Source of the DNA: Liriodendron chinense
Lineage: Eukaryota; Streptophyta; Magnoliopsida; Magnoliales; Magnoliaceae
Reading direction: 5' to 3'
Length of the DNA stretch: 64,000 nucleotides
Assembly (NCBI GenBank): GCA_003013855.2
Contig: ML058407.1
Span: 2,666,001 to 2,730,000 of the forward strand
The position numbers and the translations under genes were made by a program. The stretch's first letter is position 1. Every line of letters begins with the position of its first letter. This document shows positions 10,316-22,640 of the stretch, in pieces. Under the pieces are notes generated by a model. That model saw only the letters and a list, made by a program, of their open reading frames with translations, ran no database searches and was not told where the DNA came from.

Positions 10316-10993
10316 GTTTTTGAGTAGTTTTTCTTAGTCTTATGATGACTCATGGATGTTTGGGAGAATTATTTAATTGCTTAATTGGTTTGTGACGGTC
10401 TAGACCTGTATGATCCGAGGAATCGAAGTGCGCTCTAGTACTATGATCTTCATAAAGGAACTTCCTACCAAAGTTCTATTTTTCTGTTTTTCTGGAATAT
10501 GTATGGACTGTGCATGTGATTTGAATCCAGTTCAAATCCTGATCTAGCCTTGTCTTGTGACAGGACTTGAGGATGGTTATGATTGTGAACTAGACATTTT
10601 GAAAAGGGGAATGACCTATGCAATTGAGCATGCTCAGCTCAGCCTACATTGAGTGAATCCTATGCATAGAACTTACATATGACAGATTGTTTGGTTTAAC
10701 AGCTCTATCATCCGACTAGATAGATCTTAATATCGATTCTAGTTGAGAAAGTAAGAAACCATAGCGAATTATGCATCTAAGAAGAGCTATAAGTGGATCC
10801 TTGATGCTCTAGTTATCTTTTCATTATTAGATTTTCTATTTTATGTTAAAAATCAATTTCACAAACCTCTTTGATTCTAGTTATTAGGATAGTTGGAATT
10901 GTTTACTTCCTTCCCTGTGGATCGACCTCGGTCTTACCGAGATTATTACTACATCGCAGCCTTGCACTTAAGGCGAGCGAACAAGTTTTTGGC

Positions 10994-11308
10994 CAGTCTT
11001 GATTAGTCGGGCTTCCTTGGCCGACCGGTCGGATCGGTCCCTTTTTCTTCTTTATTTCTTTCTTTCTTTCTCCGCTATGCTTTCTTCTTTCTTTTCTTTT
11101 CTTTCCTTGCTTTCTTCTTCCTCCCTTTCATGCTTAGTCTTGTGATCTTCAATGTATATAAAGTGCTCCTATTTAGCCTTGAATTAGTGAAATCTCCATC
11201 TTCTTCCTACAGTCACAAATCATGCATTACATTAGTCCTTTAAACATGTAGACCGTGCATAATGGGTGATGAATTGGGGTTAAAATATGCACAATTAAGA
11301 GCTCAAGA
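10994..11308 (-). repeat. 5' LTR of element A1, second part
   Basis: It resumes in the GACCGGTC array (11019-11040) and continues to GAGCTCAA, the reverse of the A LTR start. The last bases are CAAGA rather than CAACA. Confidence 0.72.
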
Positions 11309-11866
11309 AGGTCCCCTTTTATAGTGGAGAGGCTCTACCACCTCAGAATCTTTCGAATTTGCGTAGTACTTACGCACTTGCACTAGAAAATCGAAGCTTC
11401 AAGAGGAAGCTGCTGGAATCCTGCTGTAATTACACTGGCTGATCGGTCACGACCAGTCTAGCCTATCTGTGGACAATTCAGCATGCAAGGATGGGGGAGG
11501 TAGGCCTTGGCCGACCGGTCAGGACTGGTTGGCCTCTTGTATTAAGTGTCCAGAGAGGTAAAGGAGGAGTGGCCGACCGGTCTAGACCGGTCGTGGCCCT
11601 CTTGGCCAACCGGTCAGGATCAGTCAGACATGATTTCCCTCATTTTTCTTCTTTCTTTCTTCTCTCTTCTTCTCTCTCTGATTTCTTCTTTCTTTGGCCC
11701 ACCTTGGGTCTTCATCCAAGGCTCCTAAATACATCTTTTTAGTCATCAATTGGGCAAAGTCCCTCTCATTCCTACAATCATAAAACCACGCATTAGAATA
11801 GTCTTTAAGCTTGAAAACCATGCATAGTTAGTGATGAAATGGGGTTAGAATATACACATTTAAGCA
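11309..11866 (-). repeat. Older family A LTR fragment (A3)
   Basis: It begins at the reverse TATA box (11315-11324), passes through a weak GACCGGTC array (11435-11630) and reaches 'aagca' next to the CTCAA duplication of element A2. Its last bases (CTCAACA) lie beyond A2 at 22865-22871. It was therefore the insertion target of A2, and probably also of A1. Confidence 0.75.
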
Positions 11867-12895
11867 CTCAATGTTCACTTCCCCAAGTGTAAGGTTGCGA
11901 AGTAGTAATAATTCAGAAAGACCGAGTATCGTTCCCACAGAGATTTATGAATGGGCATTCTCAGATTTTGTCTAAAACAACTAGTAATTAAGATCCTATT
12001 AAGTACTAAAGCTAGAAAATAGTGATTTGGGTTTAAACAGTGAATGTGTAAGGTAATATCAATCTAAAAAGGCACTGGAGCGCCAAGGATCCACTTTTGA
12101 TAAGTTTCAATGCATCAACACAACTAGGTCTCTCACAACACAATCGGCATCGAATTCATATCTCTATCCGATCGGAATATAGAGCGGTTAAATCAACAAT
12201 CATCCAAAAAAGTTGCTCATTCATTGATTTGATTCCCACAACAATGCTCAGGCCTTGGGCACACTCAATTGTGTAGGCCAAGCCTCTTTCCAATCTAGTT
12301 GAGATTCACAACCATAGCTTTCATCAAATCTTGTCACTAAACTTGATTACAACTAATGATTAGAACTCTAATTAAATCAAAATCAATCAGTAAACAACTA
12401 TTTCAAATTATAACAAAAGATAAGTACTTTAGTTGAATGAGTTCCCACATGAAAATCAGGCCATTGCATACAAGGCAATCAAAGAATCTACCATACCCAG
12501 AGTCGATGATAGATCACTGAACTACACAAGCATAAACAATGCTCAGAAGCTAAATTACTAAGTTAGGATCACTAAGAATCACATGAGCTCGGAGTCATCA
12601 AGAGATCAAAGTAAAAACCCAACTAGTTCTTGATTCAAACTCATATTGAACTAAAATTCTTCAATTAAAACATAAAAGAAAACCTAGGTTGCATCAATCC
12701 ATAAAAAATGAATCAAAAGCTTCACCTCTTAGCCCTAGCTAAGAGGTTTTAGTTCATCTCTAACATCCTTGAACTAGAAAGCCTCAAAAACATAAAAACT
12801 ACTAAAACAAGAAGAAAACTAGAAAACTTGAAATAGAATCCGTCTCCGAAGCAATCCCCACGTCCTAGCATGCCTTGGTATGAAGAGGAGAAGTC

Positions 12896-12905
12896 CCTTT
12901 TATAG
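12896..12905 (-). promoter_or_regulatory. TATA box of A2 3' LTR
   Basis: CTATAAAAGG on the minus strand, about 90 bp from the palindrome array. Confidence 0.6.
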
Positions 12906-12989
12906 ATTGGCGTGGAAGATTCCAGATTTAGCAAGGAATTACGCAATTGCACAGAGAAAATCGGAGCTTTACGTACAATCTGTTACGCT

Positions 12990-13205
12990 GATGACCGGTT
13001 GCATGACCGGTCTGAGCTCCTGGACGACCGGTCGCACGACCGGTTTCAAAACCTCAAAAACAGTCCAGTGAGTTTGCTGTTTCTGGACACCCCTCTACCT
13101 GTCTGGCGACCGGTCGTGCGACCGGTCTAGCTGTGTAGACCTGTCTGGCGACCGGTCTCGGGACAGATCTTAAGACAGGTCTTGGGACAGGTCTTGAGAC
13201 AGGTC
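12990..13205. repeat. GACCGGTC array and GACAGGTCTT tandem units
   Basis: Palindromes are paired with a GTGC or GCAT centre rather than the 2-bp centre of A1. They grade into a 14-15-bp tandem of the decayed half-site GACAGGTCTTGG. Confidence 0.85.
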
Positions 13206-13431
13206 TTGCATATTTTCTTCTCTTTCTTTCTTCTTCTTTCCTCTACCTTTTGTCACTTGTTATGTTAATCTCCAATGCATACAAAGTGACTCTTTTGACT
13301 ATGAATTAGTGAAGTCTCCCTCTCATTCCTACAATCATAAATACATGCATTAGATTAGTCTTTAAATCATGAAAAGCATGCATAATGAGTGATGAATTAG
13401 GGTTAGAATATGCACAATTAAGAGCTTAACA

Positions 13432-13447
13432 CCCTCCCCCCCCCAAC
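13432..13447 (-). other. Polypurine tract of element A2
   Basis: On the minus strand a run of G residues (ending TTGGGGG...GAGGG) directly precedes the 3' LTR. Confidence 0.78.
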
Positions 13448-14552
13448 CAGCATTTTGCTAGTCCCAAGCAAAACATGCGTGAAATAAGTTCAATTCTCCA
13501 AAAACCAACTCTCCTTCAGAAACTATGCTTCTATCCATTCCGAGACATACAAGTGTAAAATTCAGAAAAATTAGGTGATAGAAGTTGAAACCTTAAACTC
13601 TCAAAACATAATAAGTGTCCATATGAAATTCTCGCTGATTGATTGATGAATAGAAGAACTCGAACAAATTCAACCTAGTGTGCATAGTGAAAGTTCATCT
13701 CATGAGTTTCTAGGCTTATCTTCTTCATAGATCAACTAAACTATGGATTTTAAGGTGTATAGAGTAGCACCAAGCCAATGACAGGAATTTGCTTTACCGT
13801 CCTTCCGATGGCTTTCACACTACGTCCCATTTTCGACTTTGGTTACGGGTAGACCATCCCCCGGTTGGTAATAGGTAGCCCTTTTCGGAATTTCCACCAT
13901 TTTTCCATCATTCCCAATTTCATCCTTCCTTTTCCTTTTTCTTTTAAATTAGATAGAATTTTTAGAAATCAATATCTTTCGTTATTTTCCCATGGACAAT
14001 GATGAACAAAGTACCCCGGCTTGGTTTCTCAACACCTTAAATCAAAGTCTAGCTAATCCACAAATCACATAATCCTTTCAACCCATGAAAATCGTGTAAT
14101 GTGAACTAGGTGTAAAAGTGTTCAAATTTTCTATCACTCACATAAATAGGGGAATTCACATATAAAACCATTATATTAAGAGAAGTTCAAAGCTTGCAAC
14201 ATCACTCACTTCGTATCTCCTCTTCTTATACTCGTATCATCTTGAATGCATAGAAACAAAGTTTTCCAAAAGAGTTTTGAATTTTAGAAAAATCAAATTT
14301 TCTACATAATTGCTCGAAATGTTACAAAAGCTGGTAGATTCATCTACGAAATCTTACCCCCCAACCAAAATCTTACATTGTCCTCAATGTAATAAGATAT
14401 GCAATATGCATGACATGAAAGCAATGACATAAAACAAAGGAGAGTGAGAACGAGAGTACCTGAGGTAGCAAGTAGATCAATTCTAACATCTTCCATTGTC
14501 TCAATGAGACTTATTCAATCCTAAATGCATAAAGAAATCCTAACCTACCTAC
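13448..14552 (-). other. Noncoding 3' region of element A2
   Basis: Counterpart of 796-1808 in A1, collinear with it. No supported gene. Confidence 0.68.
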
Positions 14553-14750
14553 CTACCTTTGATTAGTCCGATCGACTACATGATCAAATTTGAGCAGGAT
14601 CTTCATGAATTTCAATAGGTTTCTCATGAGGACCATCCAAAGTCCTGCTCGAATGTAGACCTGGGTGCATTTCTTCATGAAGGTCCAATCATAGTGTGCA
14701 CCACACGCATGTAAGGAAGAGATAAGAGCAGCAAAAAGATATCTCCTCAA
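14553..14750 (-). pseudogene. Fragment of the A-family C-terminal tail
   Basis: This 65-codon open stretch shares a short block with the end of the A1 tail (a 'RAGLWMVLMRNLL' type segment against 'KAGYWMTLLRNLL'). No domain is recognised. It shows that A2 kept the end of the coding region while losing the protease. Confidence 0.45.
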
Positions 14751-15025
14751 GTTCTGAATTGGGTTGTAATTGATTAAAAATGGGTCCTCCCAATCAGAAT
14801 TTTCAATGGGTTAAAGAACCCATGATAGTGGAGAGACATTAAGTATTTTTTAGTTTGGGTTGTCTCCTCCACAATTTCAGAATTGCATGGTGCTTCCACA
14901 ATCAATGGTAAGGAGTGTAAATCAGTGGAATGGTGTTCTTCAAGCTACCGACACCATGTCTAACAAACTATCCAACTCCTTAATCATCTCATCATCCAGA
15001 TCATAGGGGTGGGTCATGCATTCCT

Positions 15026-16155
15026 CTAGGAAATTGAGAGAGTCAGATGAAGGGTCCTCGTTCTCCCTAAGTGATTGAGGAAAGTTGTTTCAATGACAAT
15101 GAATTCCTCCTCTATAGAGGGGAGGTCTTCCAAAGAAAAATTTTCAGATTTAGTGATAAGCACATCATCTAACATCGGTTGATCTAATATTTCAGATTGT
15201 GCCACCACATCATCCAAAGAAACAGAATTCTCAACCCAAGGGAGTTCTTCCACAATAGAATCCGGCATGTGTTGTTGGTGGAAGGGCTAAAAAATATCGA
15301 CTTCAGCCATCTCTCTAGCAAGAATATCTTCTGGCGACTCATAAACATTCGGCCCTTTGGAAGAAGAAATCATGGGCTCACAATCATCCACGGAACCCTC
15401 ATTGTAGGCAATCTCACTATCACTTTCAGATTTTATGGATTCCTTAGGTTCGTCAACCGTTATTGAAATATCTTCATCATTAAAATCAGGATATCTAAAA
15501 GAGATAGTTGATTCACCATAATCGATGGTGATATTGGGGTCACCAAGATCAATATTCTCTAGAAGTTTAGTCATTAAATCTGGAGAAGGTTGGGTTTGGA
15601 TAGCCTCATCCTCCTCATTATTGAGGATTGATTCGGTGTTCCCAATGTTGGGTTCAGGATTTTGAGATGGCGAGAGGTTTTGTATGCATTGCTTAGTTAT
15701 TTTCATAAACTCTCGCAGTGTATCCTCAAGAGTTCGTGTTAGTTGTGGCTCGTGAGAAAGAAACTCTTAAGGATAATTATTGGCATCCATGGTTGGCTCG
15801 TCTCCCAAATTGAAATTTTGATGCTCCCACCTATTAGGATTATGCATGTCATATGTTGTGCTATTAGATAGTTGTTGATATTTGTAGCCAAACAAGTGAT
15901 CATACATTGTCCTAACTGGTGGAACATTATTCATCTCTTTCCGATACTCTCCCATTGTCTTACCTGGCGAAAAGTTATGCCCATTGTTGTCATTCCGGTA
16001 ATCTCACAAGGTCTTACGTGGGGGAGTATTAGAAGTAGATTGAGTATAGAAAGATATTCATGCTTGTAATGGTTCCAATCATAATGATTTTTTATTTTGT
16101 TCGACCTCTCATCTTCCAAAATGTATTTAGACAATCCACCCGTCCAATCATTCAT
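15026..16155 (-). pseudogene. Broken A2 reading frame, gag-like C-terminal region
   Basis: One frame can be followed from 15955 to 15026, interrupted by stops at 15767-15769 and 15287-15289. A further piece (15931-16155) lies in another frame. The encoded sequence is Asn/Tyr-rich at first, with repeated 'GKTMGEY/RKT' blocks, then strongly acidic (many Glu, Asp and Ser). The segment 'LEDTLREFMK' resembles 'IEDTLKAFME' of the A1 gag linker, so it is probably a diverged gag C-terminal region. There is no zinc knuckle and no protease motif. I cannot assign a function. Confidence 0.5.
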
Positions 16156-16761
16156 AATGAAATTATAAGAAGTTGAAACAGAAAAGAATTCTTCCTTCCA
16201 TCCTTTACTCCTCTCTAAGACCGAAGCACAAGGTGTCTTGCAATGGCTGAGCCAGAAGCAAGGATAGAGACCGATTTCTCCTGGTCAATAGGGGTTTAGA
16301 GAACTCCCCACCCACTCTTTGAGTCTTTTGAGAAAAGTACAGAAAAAAAAGAAAGAGGAATAAGATTGAGAAGAGAAATCTCTAAGCACAAGGTGATCCA
16401 AGACGGCAGTGCCGACCAATAGGAATCAAGGTGGCACATGGCCAACCTATCAGAGATCCAATAGGAGTCTCCACCCACTCTACAAGAGATGAATATGGTA
16501 GGAATGAGTAGGAGAAGAAGAAGAGTAAGGTTAGAAAGATAGAACCTGATTTGGCACTTGAGATTCCTACTTCTTCTTCAACTTCCTAAAAATCCCTGAA
16601 GTAGATCTATGTTAGAATCCTACAAAATCAAAACAAACTAAGTTAGTATCCTGAAATTGAAAGAAAACTTAAACTAGAAAGCAAAACAAATCCTAAACCT
16701 ATCTTAACACAATCTCAACTAAAAGCTATCTTAGAAAATTCTAAAAATACCGCATAGAAAT
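16156..16761 (-). other. 5' leader of element A2
   Basis: Similar along its length to 6700-7338 of A1. No ATG-initiated gene is supported. Confidence 0.65.
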
Positions 16762-16779
16762 TCCCTGGCAACGGCGCCA
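16762..16779 (-). other. Primer binding site, tRNA-Asp type (A2)
   Basis: Plus-strand reading TCCCTGGCAACGGCGCCA matches the tRNA-Asp 3' end with one change. It lies 6 bp from the LTR. Confidence 0.88.
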
Positions 16780-16785
16780 AAAACT

Positions 16786-16971
16786 TGTTCACTTCCCCAA
16801 GTGTAGGGTTGCGAAGTAGTAATAATTCAGAAAGATCGAGTATCGTTCCCACAAAGATTTATGAATGGGTATTCTCAGATTTTGTCTAAAACAACTAGTA
16901 ATTAAGATCCTATTAAGTACTAAAGCTAGAAAATAGTGATTTGGGTTTAAACAGTGAATGTGTAAGGTAAT
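16786..16971 (-). repeat. 5' LTR of element A2, PBS-side part
   Basis: It runs from TGTTCACTTCC to the GTAAT target site of the inserted B LTR. The sequence continues at 21500. Confidence 0.88.
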
Positions 16972-17635
16972 TGTTGGGGCTCAAATTTGTACCCATTATA
17001 AAATAGTATTAAGCAATCCATCTACGACGATTTGGACCGATTTCGAGATCGAAATACTCAGAAAACGCCAGTGCAACCCTAAACATGCGCGATCATGACC
17101 GAAACCTACAAATGCTATTTCAGGGTGGAATCAGACATGCAGATTACCGCCAAATGATCCGGAACACCCTAAAACCCTAAACCTGCAAGTTTCAAGGTCG
17201 CACGATGCATATCTTTACCCGCGCGCTTCCAAATGCATTTTTGCCCTGACCGTATCCGACTATAAGGGCCTGAAAGCTTACAGGTACCATTTTAGGCTGG
17301 AATTAGACATGCGGATGGCCGTCAAATGATCCAAAATGTCCAAAAAACCTTAAGTAGCAAGTTTGAAGTCCTTGTGGTGCATATTTCCATGTGCGCGCTT
17401 CCCGGAACAATATTCCTATGCAAAGAGCTGATCGGGAGGGTCCAAATTGGTAAAGAACTACCAAAATTTACAGCAAATGACCATCGGTACCCCACCCCAT
17501 TCATTTAGGAGGTCAATTATGGCCTAAAAGTGGCTGGCGTCAGTGACTTTGGTATCTGAAAAGGTAGCCCCCCTTTGAAGGTCACCCGTCGGAGCCCAAA
17601 ACCTGAAATATTCTAAGGGATGGAACATACATTCG

Positions 17636-17875
17636 TTCACTCTCTCTCCACATGCATTCGTTCACTCTCTCTCCACATGCATTCGTTCACTCTCTCTCCA
17701 CTTGCATTTCGTTTCTCTCTCCACATGCATTCGTTCACTCTCTCTCCACATGCATTCGTTTCTCTCTCCACATGCATTCATTCACTCTCTCTCCACATGC
17801 ATTCGTTCACTCTCTCTCCACATGCGGATGACATGAGGAGACATGCATTTGCCCTCTCACCACATGCGTATGAGA
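17636..17875 (+). repeat. CACATGCATTCGTTCACTCT tandem block
   Basis: About nine copies of a unit of roughly 17-24 bp built on CCACATGCATTCGTT with TCTCTCT linkers. CATGCA is the core of the plant RY element, but no function is shown. Confidence 0.88.
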
Positions 17876-17939
17876 GCTCTCTCTCTCCCCTTTCAATATT
17901 CTAAATAAAATAAAAATATAAAAAATCATGAAAATATTC

Positions 17940-18625
17940 TAAGTGGGAGCCACATGCAGCAAACACAGAGGCCACATGCGCCCATACCAAGGGCACATGC
18001 GCCCACACCAAGCCACATGCGCCTGATGCATGGTGACATGCGCATGATTCCCATCACATGCGCATGACTCCCCTCTCCAAATGCATGCGCATGCTCTCCC
18101 TTTTGTAAACAACATGCGCCCGGTACCCGATACCCGATTAACATGCTATAAATACCCCTCTACTTGATGAGACAGGGACGAGATCATCACTCCCAGAGCA
18201 CTCTTCTTGCAGAGGTAAAAATTCCTCACTGGAATCCTCACCGTGAAAGGGACATGCGCCCATCCCTTCGCCGGATGCCCTCGCTAGAAAGGGATTTCTC
18301 CCACCGGAGCAAAATCCTCTAAGTCACATAGTGACATGCGCTCACCCATTTGAGTTTTGGGGAGGAAAAATGTAAAAATCCCTAAGTCCCATGGGGATAT
18401 GCTCCCATGGCTGGGATGTTGGGCGCATGTGTAGTGTCACATGCGCTTGATAACCTTTCTCTCTCTCCTCACATGCATTTGTGGTAAGCCACATGCGCAC
18501 AAGTGCGCCCAAGAGGCAGGCACATGCACTTACCTCCATTCCATTCCCTTTCTCTCCTCACTTTTCTCTCACATGCGCTTGGGATGGGATCACATGCACC
18601 CCAACTTAAGATCACATGCGCACAC
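17940..18625 (+). repeat. ACATGCGCC motif array in solo B LTR
   Basis: The decamer ACATGCGCCC and variants (ACATGCGCAT, ACATGCACCC) recur many times on the plus strand from 17950 to 18140 and from 18250 to 18620, on either side of the TATA box. Confidence 0.88.
18147..18154 (+). promoter_or_regulatory. TATA box of solo B LTR
   Basis: TATAAATA followed by CCCCTCTAC. The corresponding place in other B LTRs also has TATAAATA or TATATAAA. Confidence 0.65.
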
Positions 18626-19579
18626 ACGCTGATGGGAGGTGGGGCCTTCTGTGATGTGGCCCGCCTTTGATGTGGCCTGCATTCCGATCAAGAGGACGCT
18701 CCTAGACACACATCAATCTCCTCTATCCATCCCCTGGATCGAATTCGCCAACGATCGATGTTAAGTGGGCCAAATCAGCAATTTGATAAAAAAGGCCAAC
18801 ACTTAGCCAATATTGCAAACCTTGGAAACCGTTCCAAAAGAGCCGGAAATGACCGAAATCGAGAGGAATCGAGCAGAATTTGACCGAACCCGAGAGGGAG
18901 ACTTCTCTCCGCCATAACATGATACACTATAATCATGCATTACAACGAGATTAACTGATCTCAGGATCTCCGAGAAACCTTGATCAGACCATAAACAGGT
19001 CCACTACTTAGTCGTTTTTAGCCCCGGGAAGTGCCCTGTTGGCTCAGAAATCGACTTACACTAAACAAATCGAAATGCGATCGCACTGCGACCCTCGTGG
19101 ACATAATCCACCCCTATCCAAAGACGATCGTGACAGGTATTCACCAAATCCTCTGATAAGATCATAAACAAGCCCTGGGAAGTGCCCTGATGGCCCAAAT
19201 ACCTACAAATGCCAAGTGAAATCAATTACGATCGCAAAGACACGAGGGCAAAATATCGACGACATAAAGATATATACGAAGCGGGTTGATCAAAGCAAAT
19301 GCATAATTTGTCTGATACACTTAACATCTAGCATAAATGCGATCTTCTCTTGAGCATGCATAAAGCATAGTTACCTTGTACTGTACTCATTTGCATCCAC
19401 TGCATGAATTCATTTCATCTCGGATCGAGTTACGAAACTAAATCAAAGGCGACTATGGTTATCATCGAAAATCGTAACAAAAGAGTTCTAAACGTCTGAA
19501 ATACTTCATTGTTAAGACCAGGTAATGTGAGTCCTGTCCAAGGCGGGATCCGTCAGTTGAGTGGCTAAGGTAATGAGTG

Positions 19580-20905
19580 CCTTCCAGCAAGTCACCCGTC
19601 CCATTGGAGACGGTCACTGGCCCTGGTTGCAGTAAGTGGATGCCCTGGGGTGTATCTTTGAAAGTCATATCGTCCATAGAGACGCGTCATGACACTGAGA
19701 TATACGACTCGGTCGAAACCCTGTTTGCACAAAGACCCCATGGAGTGCCCTCCAGTAAGTCACCCGTCCCATCAGAGACGGTCACTGGCCCTGGTTGCAG
19801 TAAGTGGACGCCCTGGAGTGTATCTTTGAAAGTCATATCGTCCATAGAGACGCGTCATGACACTGAGATATACGACTCGGTCGAAACCCTGTTTGCACAA
19901 AGACCCCATGGAGTGCCCTCTAGTAAGTCACCCGTCCCATCGGAGACGATCACTGGCCCTGGTTGCAATAAGTGGATGCCCTGGAGTGTATCTTCGAAAG
20001 TCATATCGTCCATACAGACGCGTCATGACACTGAGATATACGACTCGGTCGAAACCCTGGTCGCACAAAGACCCCATGGAGTGCCTTCCAGTAAGTCACC
20101 CGTCCCATCGGAGATGGTCACTGGCCCTGGTTGCAGTAAGTGGACGCCCTGGAGTGTATCTTTGAAAGTCATATCGTCCATAGAGACGCGTCATGACACT
20201 GAGATATACGACTCGGTCGAAACCCTATTTGCACAAAGACCCCATGGAGTGCCCTCCAGTAAGTCACTCGTCCCATCAGAGACGGTCACTGGCCCTGGTT
20301 GCAGTAAGTGGGCGCCCTGGAGTGTATCTCTGAAAGTCATATCGTCCATAGAGATGCGTCATGACACTGAGATATACGACTCGGTCGAAACCCTGTTTGC
20401 ACAAAGACCCCATGGAGTGCCTTCCAGCAAGTCACCTGTCCCATCGGAGACAGTCACTGGCCCTGGTTGCAGTAAGTGGACGCCCTGGGGTGTATCTTCG
20501 AAAGTCATATCGTCCATACAGACGCGTCATGACACTGAGATATACGACTCGGTCGAAACCCTGGTCGCACAAAGACCCCATGGAGTGCCTTCCAGTAAGT
20601 CACCCGTCCCATCGGAGACGGTCACTGGCCCTGGTTGCAGTAAGTGGACGCCCTGGAGTGTATCTTTGAAAGTCATATCGTCCATAGAGACGCGTCATGA
20701 CACTGAGATATACGACTCGGTCGAAACCCTGTTTGCACAAAGACCCCATGGAGTGCCTTCCAGCAAGTCACCCGTCCCATCGGAGACGGTCACTGGCCCT
20801 GGTTGCACTAAACGAAAACCATGAAGTGTATCCCTGAAAGTCATATCGTCCATAGAGACGCGTCATGACACTGAGATATACGACTCGGTTAAAATCCTGG
20901 TTGCT
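19580..20905 (+). repeat. 168-bp minisatellite, about 8 units
   Basis: The anchor CGGTCACTGG (or a one-base variant) recurs at 19611, 19779, 19947, 20115, 20283, 20451, 20619 and 20787, exactly every 168 bp. Since 168 is 3 x 56, a 415-codon open frame (19577-20824) runs through it with a 56-residue period. Two alternating unit types (GTTTGCACAAAG and GTCGCACAAAG) suggest duplication of unit blocks. Other B LTRs have only one or two related units at the matching place (for example 33090-33390). Confidence 0.93.
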
Positions 20906-22337
20906 ACTCAACTAGGAATGCCCGAGGAGTATGGGACCGACATCTAACTGGTCTTAACGATGGCTTAGTCCATAATAAATCCTAGACTTGGTTTCTACGA
21001 CCATGAACTCGACACTATAATCCCTGACGATTTAAAATACTTGCTCGATCTATCCGAGCTTCATTCCTTTAATATTCCATCTATTGTATAACTGCAATTC
21101 ATAGTGGAATCTTGTCGCTTTGTGCCGTGGTTTTCTCCCGTAAGGGTTTCCACGTAAAAATCTCTGTGTTGTCTATGCTGTGCTTTGTTTATATTTATGC
21201 TCCTTTAATGCTTTATTTAACTCATTTATGATACAGGCATGCATTTACTTTTACCTTCTAATCAAGGGTGATCATCCGTTGATGTAATTAATGGTTCGTG
21301 ACCAGTTCACAGCCCGGAATGTAAAAGATCTCGGAATCTTTGGAATAAAATTCACCTCGCGGTGCTTTCTCGTGTGTACTTTGTGATTGCTTATGATTGT
21401 CTATGAATGTCTCTATACTCAGAATTCCCTCAGAATAATGAAACACAGGAAAAAGACTGTTGACGAGCAGTTTCGATTTTCCTAAACTCTAACAGTAATA
21501 TCAATCTAAAAAGGCACTAGAGCGCCAAGGATCCACTTTTGATAAGTTTCAATACATCAACACAACTAGGTCTCTCACAACACAATCGGCATCGAATTCA
21601 TATCTCTATCCGATCGGAATATAGAGCGGTTAAATCAACAATCATCCAAAACAGTTGCTCATTCATTGATTTGATTCCCATAACAATGCTCAGGCCTTGG
21701 GCACACTCAATTGTGTAGGCCAAGCCTCTTTCTAATCTAGTTGAGATTCACAACCATAGCTTTCATCAAATCCTGTCACTAAACTTGATTATAACTAATG
21801 ATTAGAACTCTAATTAAATCAAAATCAATTAGCAAACAACTATTTCAAATTATAACAAAAGATAAGTACTTTAGTTGAATGAGTTCCCACATGAAAATCA
21901 GGCCATTGTATACAAGGCAATCAAAGAATCTACCATGCCTGGAGTCGATGATAGATCACTAAACTACACAAGCATAAACATTGCTCAGAAGCTAAATTAC
22001 TAAGTTAGGATCACTAAGAATCACATGAGCCCGGAGTCATCAAGAGATCAAAGTAAAAACCCAACTAGTACTTGATTCAAACTCATATTGAACTAAAATT
22101 CTTCAATTAAAACATAGAAGGAAACCTAGGTTGCATCAATCCATAAAAAATGAATCAAAAGCTTCACCTCTTAGCCCTAGCTAAGAGGTTTTAGTTCATC
22201 TCTAACATCCTTGAACTAGAAAGCCTCAAAAACATAAAAACTACTAAAACAAGAAGAAAACTAGAAAACTTGAAGTAGAATCCGTCTCCTAAGTAATCCC
22301 CACGTCCTAGCATACCTTGGTATGAAGAGAAGAAGTC

Positions 22338-22347
22338 CCTTTTATAG
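22338..22347 (-). promoter_or_regulatory. TATA box of A2 5' LTR
   Basis: CTATAAAAGG on the minus strand, at the same relative place as in the 3' LTR. Confidence 0.6.
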
Positions 22348-22433
22348 ATTGGCGTGGAAGATTCCAGATTTAGCAAGGAATTACGCAATTGCGCAGAGAA
22401 AATCGGAGCTTTACGTACAATTTGTTACGCTGA

Positions 22434-22640
22434 CGACCGATCGCACGACCGGTCTCAAAACCTCAAAAACAGTCCAGTGAGTTTGGTGTTTCTGGACACC
22501 CCTCGACCTGTCTGGCGACCGGTCGTGCAACTGGTCTTGCGACCGGTCTAGCTGTGTAGACCTGTCTGGCGACCGGTCTTGGGGCAGGTCTTGGGACAGG
22601 TCTTGAGACAGGTCTTCGGACAGGTCTTGGGACAGGTCTT
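22434..22640. repeat. GACCGGTC array in A2 5' LTR
   Basis: Same type as 12990-13205 but with fewer full palindromes and more GACAGGTCTT units, so the two LTRs of one element differ mainly in array composition. Confidence 0.82.

Larger units (their letters stand above)
8708..10983 (+). mobile_element. Plus-strand family A LTR inserted in the A1 LTR array
   Basis: It starts TGTTGAGCTCTTAATTG and ends GCGAACA, followed by only 10 bp of the PBS-side sequence (AGTTTTTGGC) before A1 LTR sequence resumes near 10994. At 2276 bp it is longer than other A LTRs (1.56 kb) because of a diverged middle part and a 172-bp tandem duplication (9972-10315). I see no clean 5-bp duplication, so the 3' side was probably deleted after insertion. 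Confidence 0.78.
757..11308 (-). mobile_element. Element A1: non-autonomous Ty3/gypsy element (minus strand)
   Basis: Read right to left it has a 5' LTR (7363-8707 plus about 10994-11308), a tRNA-Asp-type PBS (7339-7356), a leader, a broken gag-protease frame (3881-6614), a noncoding 3' region, a polypurine tract (784-795) and a 3' LTR remnant. Reverse transcriptase, RNase H and integrase are absent. Nested inside are solo LTR C1 (1814-3754) and a plus-strand A LTR (8708-10983). The right end abuts another A LTR, so A1 probably inserted into it. The left TSD is outside the window. Confidence 0.82.
11872..13431 (-). repeat. 3' LTR of element A2
   Basis: It runs from TGTTCACTTCC to GAGCTTAACA (plus strand reading). 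It holds a reverse TATA box (12896-12905) and a palindrome array (12990-13150) of the GACCGGTC-GTGC-GACCGGTC spacing, followed by short tandem 'gacaggtcttgg' units (13150-13205). Confidence 0.88.
16972..21494 (+). mobile_element. Solo family B LTR (4.5 kb), TSD GTAAT
   Basis: It starts TGTTGGGGCTC and ends ACTCTAACA. GTAAT lies at 16967-16971 and 21495-21499, and the A2 LTR is continuous across it. There is no second LTR copy and no coding domain inside, so it is a single LTR of 4523 bp. Features in order are a CACATGCATTCG tandem block (17636-17875), the ACATGCGCC array on both sides of a TATA box (18147-18154), and a 168-bp minisatellite (19580-20905). Confidence 0.9.

Noticed and set aside
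19577..20824. 415-codon open frame in the solo B LTR as a repeat protein gene
   Set aside because: The frame is open only because a 168-bp tandem unit is divisible by three; a second frame over the same units is also partly open. Related LTRs do not keep it, and there is no recognised domain.
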